A stretch of DNA of 7,081 nucleotides from Pseudomonadota bacterium (GTDB taxonomy: Bacteria; Pseudomonadota; Gammaproteobacteria; Xanthomonadales; Xanthomonadaceae). The stretch is taken from the NCBI GenBank assembly GCA_023423675.1, contig JAFAFD010000226.1:1-7081 (forward strand), written 5' to 3'. How positions within the stretch are numbered: the stretch's first letter is position 1; every line of letters starts with the position of its first letter. The notes beneath the pieces were generated by a model. It ran no database searches. It had not been told where the DNA came from and worked only from the letters and a program-made list of their open reading frames with translations. The position numbers and the translations under genes were made by a program. Shown piece by piece: positions 1 to 6,497 of the stretch.

Positions 1-4
1 CCCC

Positions 5-26
5 GTTGCCTCCAAGCGGGGGCAAC
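5..26. repeat. 9-bp hairpin at window start
   Basis: GTTGCCTCC (5-13) pairs with GGGGGCAAC (18-26) around an AAGC loop, with one T-G wobble. No T-tract follows on either strand, so it is only a possible structured terminator or intergenic repeat; the gene to the left is outside the window. Immediately after it the 12-mer CCCACCAACAGC occurs twice (26-37 and 39-50). Confidence 0.45.
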
Positions 27-116
27 CCACCAACAGCACCCACCAACAGCGGCCGGTCCCAACAGCACGCAGGAAACTGTCGAAGGCGGGGTGGCTACGG
101 AATGCAGGCCTTAGAC

Positions 117-133
117 GTTGCCGTTGCCGTTGC
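117..133. repeat. Triplicate GTTGCC hexamer
   Basis: GTTGCC occurs at 117-122 and 123-128, followed by GTTGC at 129-133, so nearly three copies lie in tandem in non-coding DNA downstream of the oxidoreductase gene. The same hexamer forms the left arm of the hairpin at 5-26. It is a short simple repeat and no function can be assigned. Confidence 0.5.
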
Positions 134-144
134 ATTGAGCAGGT

Positions 145-161
145 GCAGGGCGCAGCCCTGC
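145..161 (-). terminator. Hairpin after the oxidoreductase stop codon
   Basis: GCAGGGC (145-151) and GCCCTGC (155-161) form a perfect 7-bp stem with a 3-nt loop. On the minus strand it begins 3 nt after the TGA of the oxidoreductase gene. It lacks a U-tract, so it may be a 3' stabilising or weak terminator structure rather than a classical intrinsic terminator. Confidence 0.4.
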
Positions 162-164
162 CGA

Positions 165-1208
165 TCATCCCAACACCACCCGCCGTCCCTCGCGCGCACT
201 CTCCATCCCCGCCTCCAGCAACCGCATCAGCTGCAGCGCCTGCTCCGCACTCACCGTCGGCTCGCCCTCGCCACGCATCGCCGCCGCAAACTGCGCATAC
301 AGCCGACGGTAGTCGCCCGGCTGGTTGTCCACCGTCGTGCGCTGCACGTTGTCCTCCGCATCACAACGCAGCAGCTCGCCATGCCGCGGGTCGATGCCCC
401 AGCCGGGCGCGCCCGGTGCCACGCCACGGCGCAGCTGCGCTTCCTGCACGTCCAGGCCGTGCTTGACCCAGCTGCCGTCGCGGCCATGCACCGCGAAATG
501 CGGCGTCGGCGCCGCCACCAGCGAACCGGCATGCACGATCGCGCGATGCCGTGGGTAATGCAGCACCGCATGGAAATAGTCGACGCCGCTGCCGCCTTCG
601 CGCTGCACCGCCAGATCGGCGTCGATCGCCTGCGGCCATCCGAACAGCACCAGCATCTGGTCCAGCAGGTGCGGGCCAAGGTCGTACCACAGGCCGCTGC
701 CGGGTCCTTCCTGTTCGCGCCAGCGATCGCGCACCTGCGGCCGGTAGCGATCAAAGTGCGCGTGGCATTCGGCCACCTCGCCCAGCGTGCCCTCGGCCAG
801 CAGCGCCTGCAGGGTGAGGAAATCCGCATCGAAGCGCCGGTTCTGGAACACCGTGGCGATGCGCCCGGCATCGCGCGCGGCGGCCAGCACCGTTTCCGCT
901 TCGGCCACGTCCAGCGCGAACGGCTTGTCGACCAGCACGTGCTTGCCGGCGGCCAATGCGGCAATTGCCAGCGGCGCGTGCTGCTCGTTCGGCGTGGCGA
1001 TCACCACCGCGTCCACGGCGGGGTCATCAAACACCTCCTGCGCGGTGGCGCGCACGTGCACATCGCTGAAGCTGCGCAGCAGCGTGTCGCGCTGCGAACT
1101 GACGATGCTGTGCAGGGCCAGCCCGGGCGTGTGCTGGATGAGCGGGGCGTGGAAGACACGGCCGGCCAGGCCGTAGCCGATCAGGGCCAGTTGCAGGTCG
1201 GGGCGCAT
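165..1208 (-). CDS. Gfo/Idh/MocA-family NAD(P)-dependent oxidoreductase, YdgJ-like
   Basis: This is a predicted cytosolic NAD(P)-dependent dehydrogenase acting on a sugar, polyol or inositol-like substrate; the actual substrate cannot be read from the sequence. The product is 347 aa, close to the usual length for the family. The N-terminal Rossmann fold shows G11-Y-G13-L-A-G16, then ATPNEQH (71-77), and D94-K95-P96, which corresponds to the family EKP motif. The C-terminal substrate domain carries FDRYRPQVRDRW (152-163) and WYDLGPHLLDQ (174-184), whose D176/H180 match the family's catalytic DxxxH. These blocks closely resemble, from memory, E. coli YdgJ, a relative of scyllo-inositol dehydrogenases. 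The frame stays open to an ATG at 1256, but the start at 1208 is preferred because GGAG lies 8 nt upstream and the Rossmann strand begins at once. It is divergent from the BON gene and apparently monocistronic. Confidence 0.92.
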   Translation of the reverse strand: MRPDLQLALIGYGLAGRVFHAPLIQHTPGLALHSIVSSQRDTLLRSFSDVHVRATAQEVFDDPAVDAVVIATPNEQHAPLAIAALAAGKHVLVDKPFALDVAEAETVLAAARDAGRIATVFQNRRFDADFLTLQALLAEGTLGEVAECHAHFDRYRPQVRDRWREQEGPGSGLWYDLGPHLLDQMLVLFGWPQAIDADLAVQREGGSGVDYFHAVLHYPRHRAIVHAGSLVAAPTPHFAVHGRDGSWVKHGLDVQEAQLRRGVAPGAPGWGIDPRHGELLRCDAEDNVQRTTVDNQPGDYRRLYAQFAAAMRGEGEPTVSAEQALQLMRLLEAGMESAREGRRVVLG

Positions 1209-1238
1209 GGGGGCGGCTCCGCAGGGTGGGGGAGTCAA

Positions 1239-1267
1239 AGCGTAGAACGAGGCCACGGGCGAGGCAA
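1239..1267 (-). promoter_or_regulatory. Candidate sigma70-type promoter for the oxidoreductase
   Basis: On the minus strand TTGCCT (1262-1267, four of six consensus bases) is followed after 17 nt by TACGCT (1239-1244, three of six). It would start transcription near 1232, just upstream of the ATG at 1208, which agrees with the shorter start and not with the one at 1256. It is a weak consensus match with no other support. Confidence 0.3.
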
Positions 1268-1366
1268 AACTGAATGGTTACCGATGCTTTTCGCGGATTC
1301 ACGGCGGCGTGACTCCGGCCCGACGCGTGCAACACAGGCACCTGTTCAGACTGGCAGCACATCCAG

Positions 1367-1372
1367 AAGGAG
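1367..1372 (+). promoter_or_regulatory. Shine-Dalgarno site of the BON gene
   Basis: AAGGAG lies 9 nt before the ATG at 1382, a near-perfect ribosome binding site that fixes the start. No convincing -35/-10 pair was seen in the 173-nt divergent intergenic region on this strand. Confidence 0.8.
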
Positions 1373-1381
1373 CACCGCACG

Positions 1382-1753
1382 ATGAGCAACCTGACCCGTA
1401 CCCTGATTGCTTCGTCCCTTACCCTGGGCCTGGCCCTGTCTTCCTCGGCGGTCATGGCCAAGGACCCGCCGAAGGCCGACCATGCCGCGATGACCCATGC
1501 GGATCGCCACGACTCCAACGAGCCGGTGACCGACAGCTGGATCACCACCAAGGTGAAGGCCGACCTGCTGGCCAGCAGCAATGTCCCGGGCACCGAAGTG
1601 AAGGTGGAAACGGTCAACGGCGTGGTCAGCCTCAGCGGCACCGTTGCCACCCAGGCCGAGAAGGACAAGGCCGTGACCACCGCCAAGGGCATTAAGGGCG
1701 TGACCCGCGTAGATTCGGCCGCGCTGAAGGTCAACGCCGCCGCCAAGCGCTGA
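1382..1753 (+). CDS. Exported single-BON-domain protein (OsmY-like)
   Basis: This is a small 123-aa protein predicted to be exported to the periplasm. Residues 1-26 form a Sec signal peptide with a charged start (R6), a hydrophobic core rich in Leu/Ala/Ser, and probable cleavage after V24-M-A26. A polar His/Asp-rich linker (27-49) precedes one BON domain (about 50-118). The domain shows the opening helix DSWITTKVKADLL, the NGVVSLSGTV strand pair (79-88) with its hallmark glycine, and the GIKGVTRVD turn (103-111). BON domains are thought to bind phospholipid or cell-envelope surfaces; OsmY of E. coli has two such domains and is an envelope-stress/chaperone-like protein, whereas this one has a single copy. 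A role in envelope or osmotic stress is inference from the family. It stands alone between its own strong ribosome site and a hairpin terminator candidate, suggesting a monocistronic transcript. Confidence 0.93.
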   Translation: MSNLTRTLIASSLTLGLALSSSAVMAKDPPKADHAAMTHADRHDSNEPVTDSWITTKVKADLLASSNVPGTEVKVETVNGVVSLSGTVATQAEKDKAVTTAKGIKGVTRVDSAALKVNAAAKR

Positions 1754-1774
1754 TCCCGGCGCTCGCTTGAAGTG

Positions 1775-1806
1775 GACAGGGGCGTCCCGCGAGGGGCGCC
1801 CTTGTC
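1775..1806 (+). terminator. 14-bp GNRA-loop hairpin downstream of the BON gene
   Basis: Positions 1775-1788 pair with 1793-1806 over 14 bp, including two G-T wobbles, closed by a GCGA (GNRA) tetraloop at 1789-1792. It starts 21 nt after the BON stop codon. The core is very GC-rich (GGGCGTCCC against GGGGCGCCC) but the T-tract is short and lies inside the stem (CCCTTGTC). It probably ends or protects the BON transcript and separates it from the signalling operon. Confidence 0.7.
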
Positions 1807-1823
1807 GTGCTGCCTCTGCCCGA

Positions 1824-1853
1824 TTCTCCCGGAGTGAACGGCTGCGCTATATT
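1824..1853 (+). promoter_or_regulatory. Candidate promoter of the signalling operon
   Basis: TATATT (1848-1853) is a good -10 hexamer in otherwise GC-rich DNA. TTCTCC (1824-1829) lies 18 nt upstream and matches only three of six -35 bases. Transcription would begin near 1860, leaving a leader of about 20 nt before the ATG at 1882. The site is downstream of the BON terminator hairpin, which fits a new transcription unit starting here. Confidence 0.35.
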
Positions 1854-1881
1854 GGCGGCATCGCTTCGTTGACGATGGATC

Positions 1882-3696
1882 ATGGCGCTGGTGTTCAGTG
1901 ATGACATCTGGGACCGTTGGCGGTTGCCTGCTCTGGCACTCGCTGCTGCTGCGATCATCATCGTCCCCTGGCTGACCCTGCGTCAGCTGCAGCAGGACAA
2001 CGAACAGGCGATGGCCTGGGTCAGCCACACGCAGGCGGTCGGCGTGGCGCTGCAGCAGCTGCAGGCCGACGTGCGCGACGTCGAGTCGGCGGCGCTGACC
2101 CTGTCCAAGGGCGTGGATGCGCCCGGCCTGCGCGAGCGCATGGCCAAGGCCAATGACATTCCCGGGCGGCTGACCGAGCTGGCCCGGATGACCCGCGACA
2201 ACCCCGACCAGCTGATCCGCATCGGCCGCATCGAGTCGATGCTGGAAGGGCGCATGGCGCTGGCCCGCCAGCTGGCGCGCTCGGAACCCAACACCGACCA
2301 GCGCGAGCTGGTGCAGGACCTGAGCACGCGCTACCCGATCCGTGGCCTGGTGGAAGAACTGCAGGCCAGCGAACAGAAGCTGCTGGCGGCGCGTGCCGAA
2401 CAGGCGGCGCGCCAGCGCAGGCAGACCGAGCTGGTGTCGTGGAGCTCGCTGGTGGTACAGCTGTGCCTGCTGGGCCTGGTGCTGTGGCTGCTGCAGCGGC
2501 AGATCGGCCGCCGCCTGCAGGCCGAGCGGCAGTCGCTGCGCGCGGCCGCGCGTGCCGCCTCGGTGCTGCAGACCGTGCGCGAGCCCATCGTGCTGCTCGA
2601 CCGCGACCTGCGCGTGCAGCTGCACAACCCGGCGTTCGCCGAGCTGTACGGACTGCAGGACGAACGCGCCGACGGCACGCTGCTGGCCGATGTCGGCGAA
2701 GGCGCATGGCAGGATCCGGTGGTGCGCCAGCGCCTGTCCGACGTGCTGCTGCGTGGGCGCGAACTGTGGGACTTCGAACACGAACAGCGCACCGACGGCA
2801 CGGTGCGCTACATGCTCATCAACGCGCGGCGCATGCCGCTGCCCGACACCGATGATGAAGTGGTGTTGATGACGGTGAGCGACGTGACCGTGCAGCGCGC
2901 CGTGCAGTGGCGCGTGGAAGAACTGAACCGCCAGCTGGAAGGCAAGGTGGCCCAGGTCTCGGAGGTCAACCGCGAGCTGGAGGCCTTCAGCTATTCGGTA
3001 TCGCACGACCTGCGCGCGCCGCTGCGCCACGTCGCCGGTTTCTCCGACAAGCTGTCGCGGCACCTGGGCGAGGGCGCCGACGAGAAGAGCCATCACTACC
3101 TGGATGTGATCTCCGGTTCGGCGCGGCGCATGGCGGCGCTGATCGACGACCTGCTGGTCTATTCGCGGCTGGGGCGCGCGGCGATGCGCCAGCAGGCGGT
3201 GGACATGCAGACGCTGGTGGCCGACACGCGGGCCATGCTCGATGCCAACCTGAAGACCGATGCCGAAAGCAGCGGCGTGGCCCACCACGTGGAGTGGAAC
3301 ATCGCGCCGCTGCCGATCGTGGTGGCCGACGAGAACATGATGCGCCAGGTGTGGCTGAACCTGCTCGGCAACGCGGTGAAGTACTCGGGCAACCGCGATC
3401 CGGCACAGATCCGCGTGGACTACCAGCAGCAGGCCGATGGCGGCCATCAGTTCACGGTCAGCGACAATGGTGCAGGCTTTGACATGGCCTACGCCGGCAA
3501 GCTGTTCGGCGTGTTCCAGCGCCTGCACAAGGCCAGTGACTACCCCGGCACCGGCATCGGCCTGGCCAGCGTGCGCCGCGTACTGACCCGCCATGGCGGC
3601 CGCATCTGGGCCGAAGCCGCGCCCGACGCCGGCGCCACCTTCCACTTCTATCTGCCTCCGGCACTGGATGCAGTCAACCAAGGGTCTTCCGCATGA
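1882..3696 (+). CDS. Membrane sensor histidine kinase, CHASE3-like + PAS + HisKA/HATPase_c
   Basis: The 604-aa product is a complete two-component sensor kinase of the inner membrane. TM1 (about 15-33) and TM2 (about 184-204) bracket a helical periplasmic region (34-183). That region begins with a WVSHTQAV segment and includes TRDNPDQ, as in CHASE3 domains. A PAS domain (about 227-337) and a coiled linker (338-368) lead to the kinase core. HisKA has SVSHDLRAPLR with phospho-acceptor H375; the N box has N493 and N497 in NLLGNAVKYS; G1 is D528-N-G530-A-G532; the F box lies around 542-549; G2 is G556-T-G558-I-G560. The core resembles phytochrome-type (Cph1-like) kinases but has no chromophore-binding GAF/PHY region. 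The ligand is unknown. The start lacks a strong ribosome site. The gene ends in an ATGA overlap with the receiver gene, so that receiver is its probable phosphorylation partner. Confidence 0.93.
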   Translation: MALVFSDDIWDRWRLPALALAAAAIIIVPWLTLRQLQQDNEQAMAWVSHTQAVGVALQQLQADVRDVESAALTLSKGVDAPGLRERMAKANDIPGRLTELARMTRDNPDQLIRIGRIESMLEGRMALARQLARSEPNTDQRELVQDLSTRYPIRGLVEELQASEQKLLAARAEQAARQRRQTELVSWSSLVVQLCLLGLVLWLLQRQIGRRLQAERQSLRAAARAASVLQTVREPIVLLDRDLRVQLHNPAFAELYGLQDERADGTLLADVGEGAWQDPVVRQRLSDVLLRGRELWDFEHEQRTDGTVRYMLINARRMPLPDTDDEVVLMTVSDVTVQRAVQWRVEELNRQLEGKVAQVSEVNRELEAFSYSVSHDLRAPLRHVAGFSDKLSRHLGEGADEKSHHYLDVISGSARRMAALIDDLLVYSRLGRAAMRQQAVDMQTLVADTRAMLDANLKTDAESSGVAHHVEWNIAPLPIVVADENMMRQVWLNLLGNAVKYSGNRDPAQIRVDYQQQADGGHQFTVSDNGAGFDMAYAGKLFGVFQRLHKASDYPGTGIGLASVRRVLTRHGGRIWAEAAPDAGATFHFYLPPALDAVNQGSSA

Positions 3697-4133
3697 CGAC
3701 GCTGCGCACCATCCTCCTGGCCGAAGACAGCCCGGCCGACGCTGAAATGGCCATCGATGCACTGCAGGAGGCCCGCCTGGCCAACCCCATCGTGCACGTC
3801 GAGGACGGCGTGGAAGTGATGGACTACCTGCTGCGCCGTGGTGCCTGGGCCAGCCGCGAAGAGGGCCTGCCGGCGGTGCTGCTGCTGGACATCAAGATGC
3901 CACGCATGGATGGCCTGGAAGTGCTGCGGCAGATCCGCGAGCACGAGGAACTGAAGCGGCTGCCGGTGGTCATCCTGTCGTCCTCGCGCGAGGAAAGCGA
4001 CCTGGCGCGCAGCTGGGACATGGGCGTGAACGCCTACGTGGTGAAGCCGGTGGACGTGGACCAGTTCTTCGGCGCGGTGCAGACCCTGGGCAAGTTCTGG
4101 GCGCTGATCAACCAGGCACCGGAGGTCGAGTAA
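3693..4133 (+). CDS. Stand-alone response regulator receiver, Rcp1-like
   Basis: The 146-aa protein is a single CheY-like receiver with no attached output domain. Visible residues are the acidic pair E11-D12, phospho-acceptor D66 in LLLDIKMPRMDG, the switch serine in ILSSS (S96/S97), and K118-P119. The region between the first strand and D66 carries an extended loop (YLLRRGAWASREEGLP), and the C-terminus FFGAVQTLGKFWALINQ matches the pattern of Rcp1-type regulators that partner phytochrome-like kinases; in that family the C-terminal helix is used for dimerisation. It starts 4 nt inside the kinase gene (ATGA), with AAGGG 8 nt upstream, so translation is likely coupled. It probably takes phosphate from the upstream kinase and either passes it on or acts by binding another protein; the downstream target is unknown. 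Confidence 0.93.
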   Translation: MTTLRTILLAEDSPADAEMAIDALQEARLANPIVHVEDGVEVMDYLLRRGAWASREEGLPAVLLLDIKMPRMDGLEVLRQIREHEELKRLPVVILSSSREESDLARSWDMGVNAYVVKPVDVDQFFGAVQTLGKFWALINQAPEVE

Positions 4134-4137
4134 GGCC

Positions 4138-5649
4138 ATGCCCTTGACCGGTCCGGCCCTCGGGGCGCTGCGCATCCTGCTGGTGGAAGATTCACCGGAA
4201 GATGCCGAGCTGATGTCCGAACAGATGCTCGACGCGGGCCTGGACGCCCGTTTCGAGCGCGTGGAGAGCGGTCCCGAGCTGCGCCAGGCGCTGGCCAGCT
4301 TCGCGCCGGACATCGTGCTCTCGGACCTGAGCATGCCGGGTTTCTCCGGTGACGAAGCGCTGCGCATCGTGCGCGAGGCGGCACCGGATGTTCCCTTCAT
4401 CTTCGTCTCCGGCACGATGGGCGAGGAGAACGCGGTGGAGGCCCTGCAGAAGGGCGCCAACGACTACATCATCAAGCACCACCCGGCGCGCCTGCCGTCG
4501 GCGGTAGCGCGCGCGGTGCGTGATGCACGCAGCGCGGTGGAGCGCCTGCGCGTGGAAACCGAACTGATGCGCGCGCAGCGGCTGGAGAGCCTTTCGCTGC
4601 TCGCCGCCGGCCTCAGCCACGACCTGCGCAACATCCTGCAGCCGCTGCTGATCATGCCGGACCTGCTGAAGGCGCGTACCGAAGACCCGCAGCTGCATCA
4701 CCTGGCCGATGTCATCGCCGAGTGCGGCCGCCGGGGCCACGAGATGGCCGAATCGATGCTGTCCTTCGTGCGCGGCTCGCGCAATCCCAGCGAGCGCATC
4801 TTCATCGATGATCTGTTCCAGGCCGTGGCGCTGCTGTTGCGCAGCAACGTGCCCGAGGCGGTGAACCTCGAGCTGGAGGTGCAGGACGAAGGGCTGGTGG
4901 TCGACGCCAACTACACCGAACTGCAGCAGGTGCTGCTGAACCTGGCGCTCAACGCGATCCAGGCGATGCCGCAGGGCGGGCGCCTGAGCCTGACCGCCGA
5001 ACATGCCGGCGAACGCGAGGGCGTGGACTGGCTGCGCATCGTGGTCGACGACGAAGGCATCGGCATGGATGCCGACACGCTGTCGCACCTGTTCAATCCG
5101 TTCTTCACCACCAAGGCCGACGGCACCGGGCTGGGCCTGATTTCCTGCAAGCGCATCGTCGAAGGTGCCGGTGGCAGCATCCATGTCAGCAGCCAGCTGG
5201 GGCAGGGCACGCGGTTCGAACTGCGGCTGCCGATGCATGAGCTGGCCGAGGGCGGTGAACCGGTCGAACAGCTGGTGGCGCTGGGCAGTGGCCAGTCGAT
5301 CCTGGTGGTCGATGGCGAAGCCACGCGGCTGTCGCTGCTGGGCAACGCGCTGTCCAGCCAGGGCTACCAGCTGCAGCTGGCTTCCGACGGCCCGGCCGCG
5401 CTGCGCTGGATGCAGCAGGAAGCCATGCCGGCGCTGGTCATTGCCGATGCCGGCTCGCGGCTGCTGCCGGCCAGCCAGCTGCTGGGCGAGATGGCCACGC
5501 TGGGCTACGCCGGCCCGGCACTGGTGCTGGAAGAGGCCGCGGTGGAGCTGGACACCAGCGCCTTCCCCGCGGGCATCGACGTGCACGTGCTGCGCAAGCC
5601 GCTGCAGATGCAGCAGGTGTTCCGCGCGGTGGCTGAAGCACTGGGTTGA
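4138..5649 (+). CDS. Soluble hybrid histidine kinase, REC-HisKA-HATPase_c-REC
   Basis: The 503-aa cytosolic protein has no membrane segment. The N-terminal receiver (about 11-128) looks functional: E17-D18, phospho-acceptor D63 in VLSDLSMPG, S91 in FVSGT, and K113. A helix leads to a kinase core with LSHDLRN (H161), N268 and N272 in NLALNAIQ, G1 D305-E-G307-I-G309, FFTTK (322-326) and G2 G329-T-G331-L-G333. The C-terminal domain (about 386-502) has a receiver fold pattern with D392, possible phospho-acceptor D437 and K487-P488, but one acidic-pocket residue is Gly (VVDGE) and the usual Ser/Thr after strand four is Glu (E465 in LVLEE), so it is probably degenerate. It follows the Rcp1-like gene by 4 nt with GGAGG at 4121-4125. 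Kinase control by the N-terminal receiver, within a relay including the upstream genes, is inferred. Confidence 0.92.
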   Translation: MPLTGPALGALRILLVEDSPEDAELMSEQMLDAGLDARFERVESGPELRQALASFAPDIVLSDLSMPGFSGDEALRIVREAAPDVPFIFVSGTMGEENAVEALQKGANDYIIKHHPARLPSAVARAVRDARSAVERLRVETELMRAQRLESLSLLAAGLSHDLRNILQPLLIMPDLLKARTEDPQLHHLADVIAECGRRGHEMAESMLSFVRGSRNPSERIFIDDLFQAVALLLRSNVPEAVNLELEVQDEGLVVDANYTELQQVLLNLALNAIQAMPQGGRLSLTAEHAGEREGVDWLRIVVDDEGIGMDADTLSHLFNPFFTTKADGTGLGLISCKRIVEGAGGSIHVSSQLGQGTRFELRLPMHELAEGGEPVEQLVALGSGQSILVVDGEATRLSLLGNALSSQGYQLQLASDGPAALRWMQQEAMPALVIADAGSRLLPASQLLGEMATLGYAGPALVLEEAAVELDTSAFPAGIDVHVLRKPLQMQQVFRAVAEALG

Positions 5650-5655
5650 AGGGGC

Positions 5656-5678
5656 TGCCGGCCAGCGGCCGGCACTAC
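5656..5678 (-). repeat. SMAG-type REP element (copy 1)
   Basis: TGCCGGCC (5656-5663) and GGCCGGCA (5667-5674) form a perfect 8-bp stem with an AGC loop, followed by CTAC (5675-5678). Read on the minus strand this is GTAG plus stem-loop, the signature of Stenotrophomonas SMAG/REP elements. It starts 6 nt after the hybrid kinase stop codon. No RAYT transposase gene is present in the window. Confidence 0.9.
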
Positions 5679-5693
5679 CGTCACCGCAATCCG

Positions 5694-5716
5694 GTAGCGC
5701 CGGGCCATGCCCGGCG
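5694..5716 (+). repeat. SMAG-type REP element (copy 2, inverted partner)
   Basis: GTAG (5694-5697) is followed by CGCCGGGC (5698-5705), loop CAT, and GCCCGGCG (5709-5716), a perfect 8-bp stem of a different sequence subtype from copy 1. It faces copy 1 across a 15-nt spacer, so the two form an inverted pair with the GTAG boxes inside. It ends 4 nt before the stop codon of the convergent Anbu gene and may act as part of a bidirectional 3' end structure. Confidence 0.88.
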
Positions 5717-5720
5717 TGGT

Positions 5721-6470
5721 TTATTGGTCAGTGCCGGGCGCTTCCCACGGGAACCGCGGCAGGCTCGCCACTGCCTGCTCCAGCCGCCGTGACCAGTTGT
5801 TGTGGATGTCGGCATACAGCGGCGAATCGGCGGTGAAGCGCAGCTGCTGGCCCACCTGCAGTTCGCCCTTGCGCAGCATCACCATGTCGATCGGCAGGCC
5901 CACCGACAGGTTGGAACGGATGGTCGAGTCCAGCGACAGCAGCGCCGTGCGCGCGGCATCTTCCAGCCGCGTGGCCGGGCCGAGGATGCGGTCGAGGATC
6001 GGCTTGCCGTACTTCGATTCACCAATCTGCAGGTACGGCGTCTCCGGCGAGGCGGCAATGGCATTCCCCAGTGGGTAGACCATGTACAGCCCCGGCTGCT
6101 CGCCGGCGATCTGCCCGCCGAAGATCAGCGTGGCCTGCGTGTTGACGCCGTCGTGGCCGTGTTCGGTGTGCTGGCACTTCACCTGGCTGTCCACCAGCAG
6201 CGCGCCCACGTAGGCGGCGGCTTCGAACAGGTGGGTCATCTGCCGCAGGTTGGGCGTGCGCGCTTCGGCGGCATCACGCTGCAGGCGCGAGACCAGCAGC
6301 TGGGTGGTGGCCAGGTTGCCGGCGGCCATCAATACGAAGGTCGCCTCGCCGGGATACTCGAACACGTGCAGCTTGCGGTGCACGCGGACATCGTCCAGCG
6401 CGGCATTGGTCCGGGTGTCGGCGGCGAAGACCAGGCCTTCGTCCACCTCGATTCCAACGCAATAGGTCAT
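5721..6470 (-). CDS. Anbu-type bacterial proteasome homologue (Ntn hydrolase)
   Basis: The 249-aa protein belongs to the proteasome-type Ntn hydrolases known as Anbu (COG3484). After Met removal Thr2 would become the N-terminal nucleophile. D18 in FAADTRTNA and K33 in VHRKLHVF sit where proteasome beta subunits carry Asp17 and Lys33. The LMAAGNLATTQ segment (about 47-57) matches the beta-subunit glycine turn region, and the length is typical for Anbu, which has no propeptide. In studied species Anbu forms open-ring or helical assemblies and its substrate is poorly defined. The start has AGGA 7 nt upstream. The gene is convergent with the signalling operon and divergent from folK, so it appears monocistronic. 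The usual Anbu partners (circularly permuted ATP-grasp, alpha-E and transglutaminase-like proteins) are not adjacent. Confidence 0.93.
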   Translation of the reverse strand: MTYCVGIEVDEGLVFAADTRTNAALDDVRVHRKLHVFEYPGEATFVLMAAGNLATTQLLVSRLQRDAAEARTPNLRQMTHLFEAAAYVGALLVDSQVKCQHTEHGHDGVNTQATLIFGGQIAGEQPGLYMVYPLGNAIAASPETPYLQIGESKYGKPILDRILGPATRLEDAARTALLSLDSTIRSNLSVGLPIDMVMLRKGELQVGQQLRFTADSPLYADIHNNWSRRLEQAVASLPRFPWEAPGTDQ

Positions 6471-6497
6471 GTGGGTGTCCTATCATGTGCGTCCCGG

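Noticed and set aside
1209..1256. N-terminal extension of the oxidoreductase to an ATG at 1256
   Set aside because: The extra 16 residues have no family counterpart, the ATG at 1208 has GGAG at good spacing, and the promoter candidate lies inside the extension.
6..1385. 459-codon open frame on the plus strand over the oxidoreductase gene
   Set aside because: The opposite strand encodes a full-length protein with all family motifs and a good ribosome site; the plus-strand product is Arg/His-rich and shows no domain.
1027..3762. 911-codon open frame on the minus strand, opposite the membrane kinase
   Set aside because: It is antisense to genes with clear catalytic motifs, its product is rich in His/Arg/Gln low-complexity sequence with no recognisable domain, and long antisense frames are expected at this GC content.
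4192..5586. 464-codon open frame on the minus strand over the hybrid kinase
   Set aside because: The plus-strand frame has intact receiver and kinase motifs; the antisense product is His/Gln-rich low-complexity sequence without motifs.
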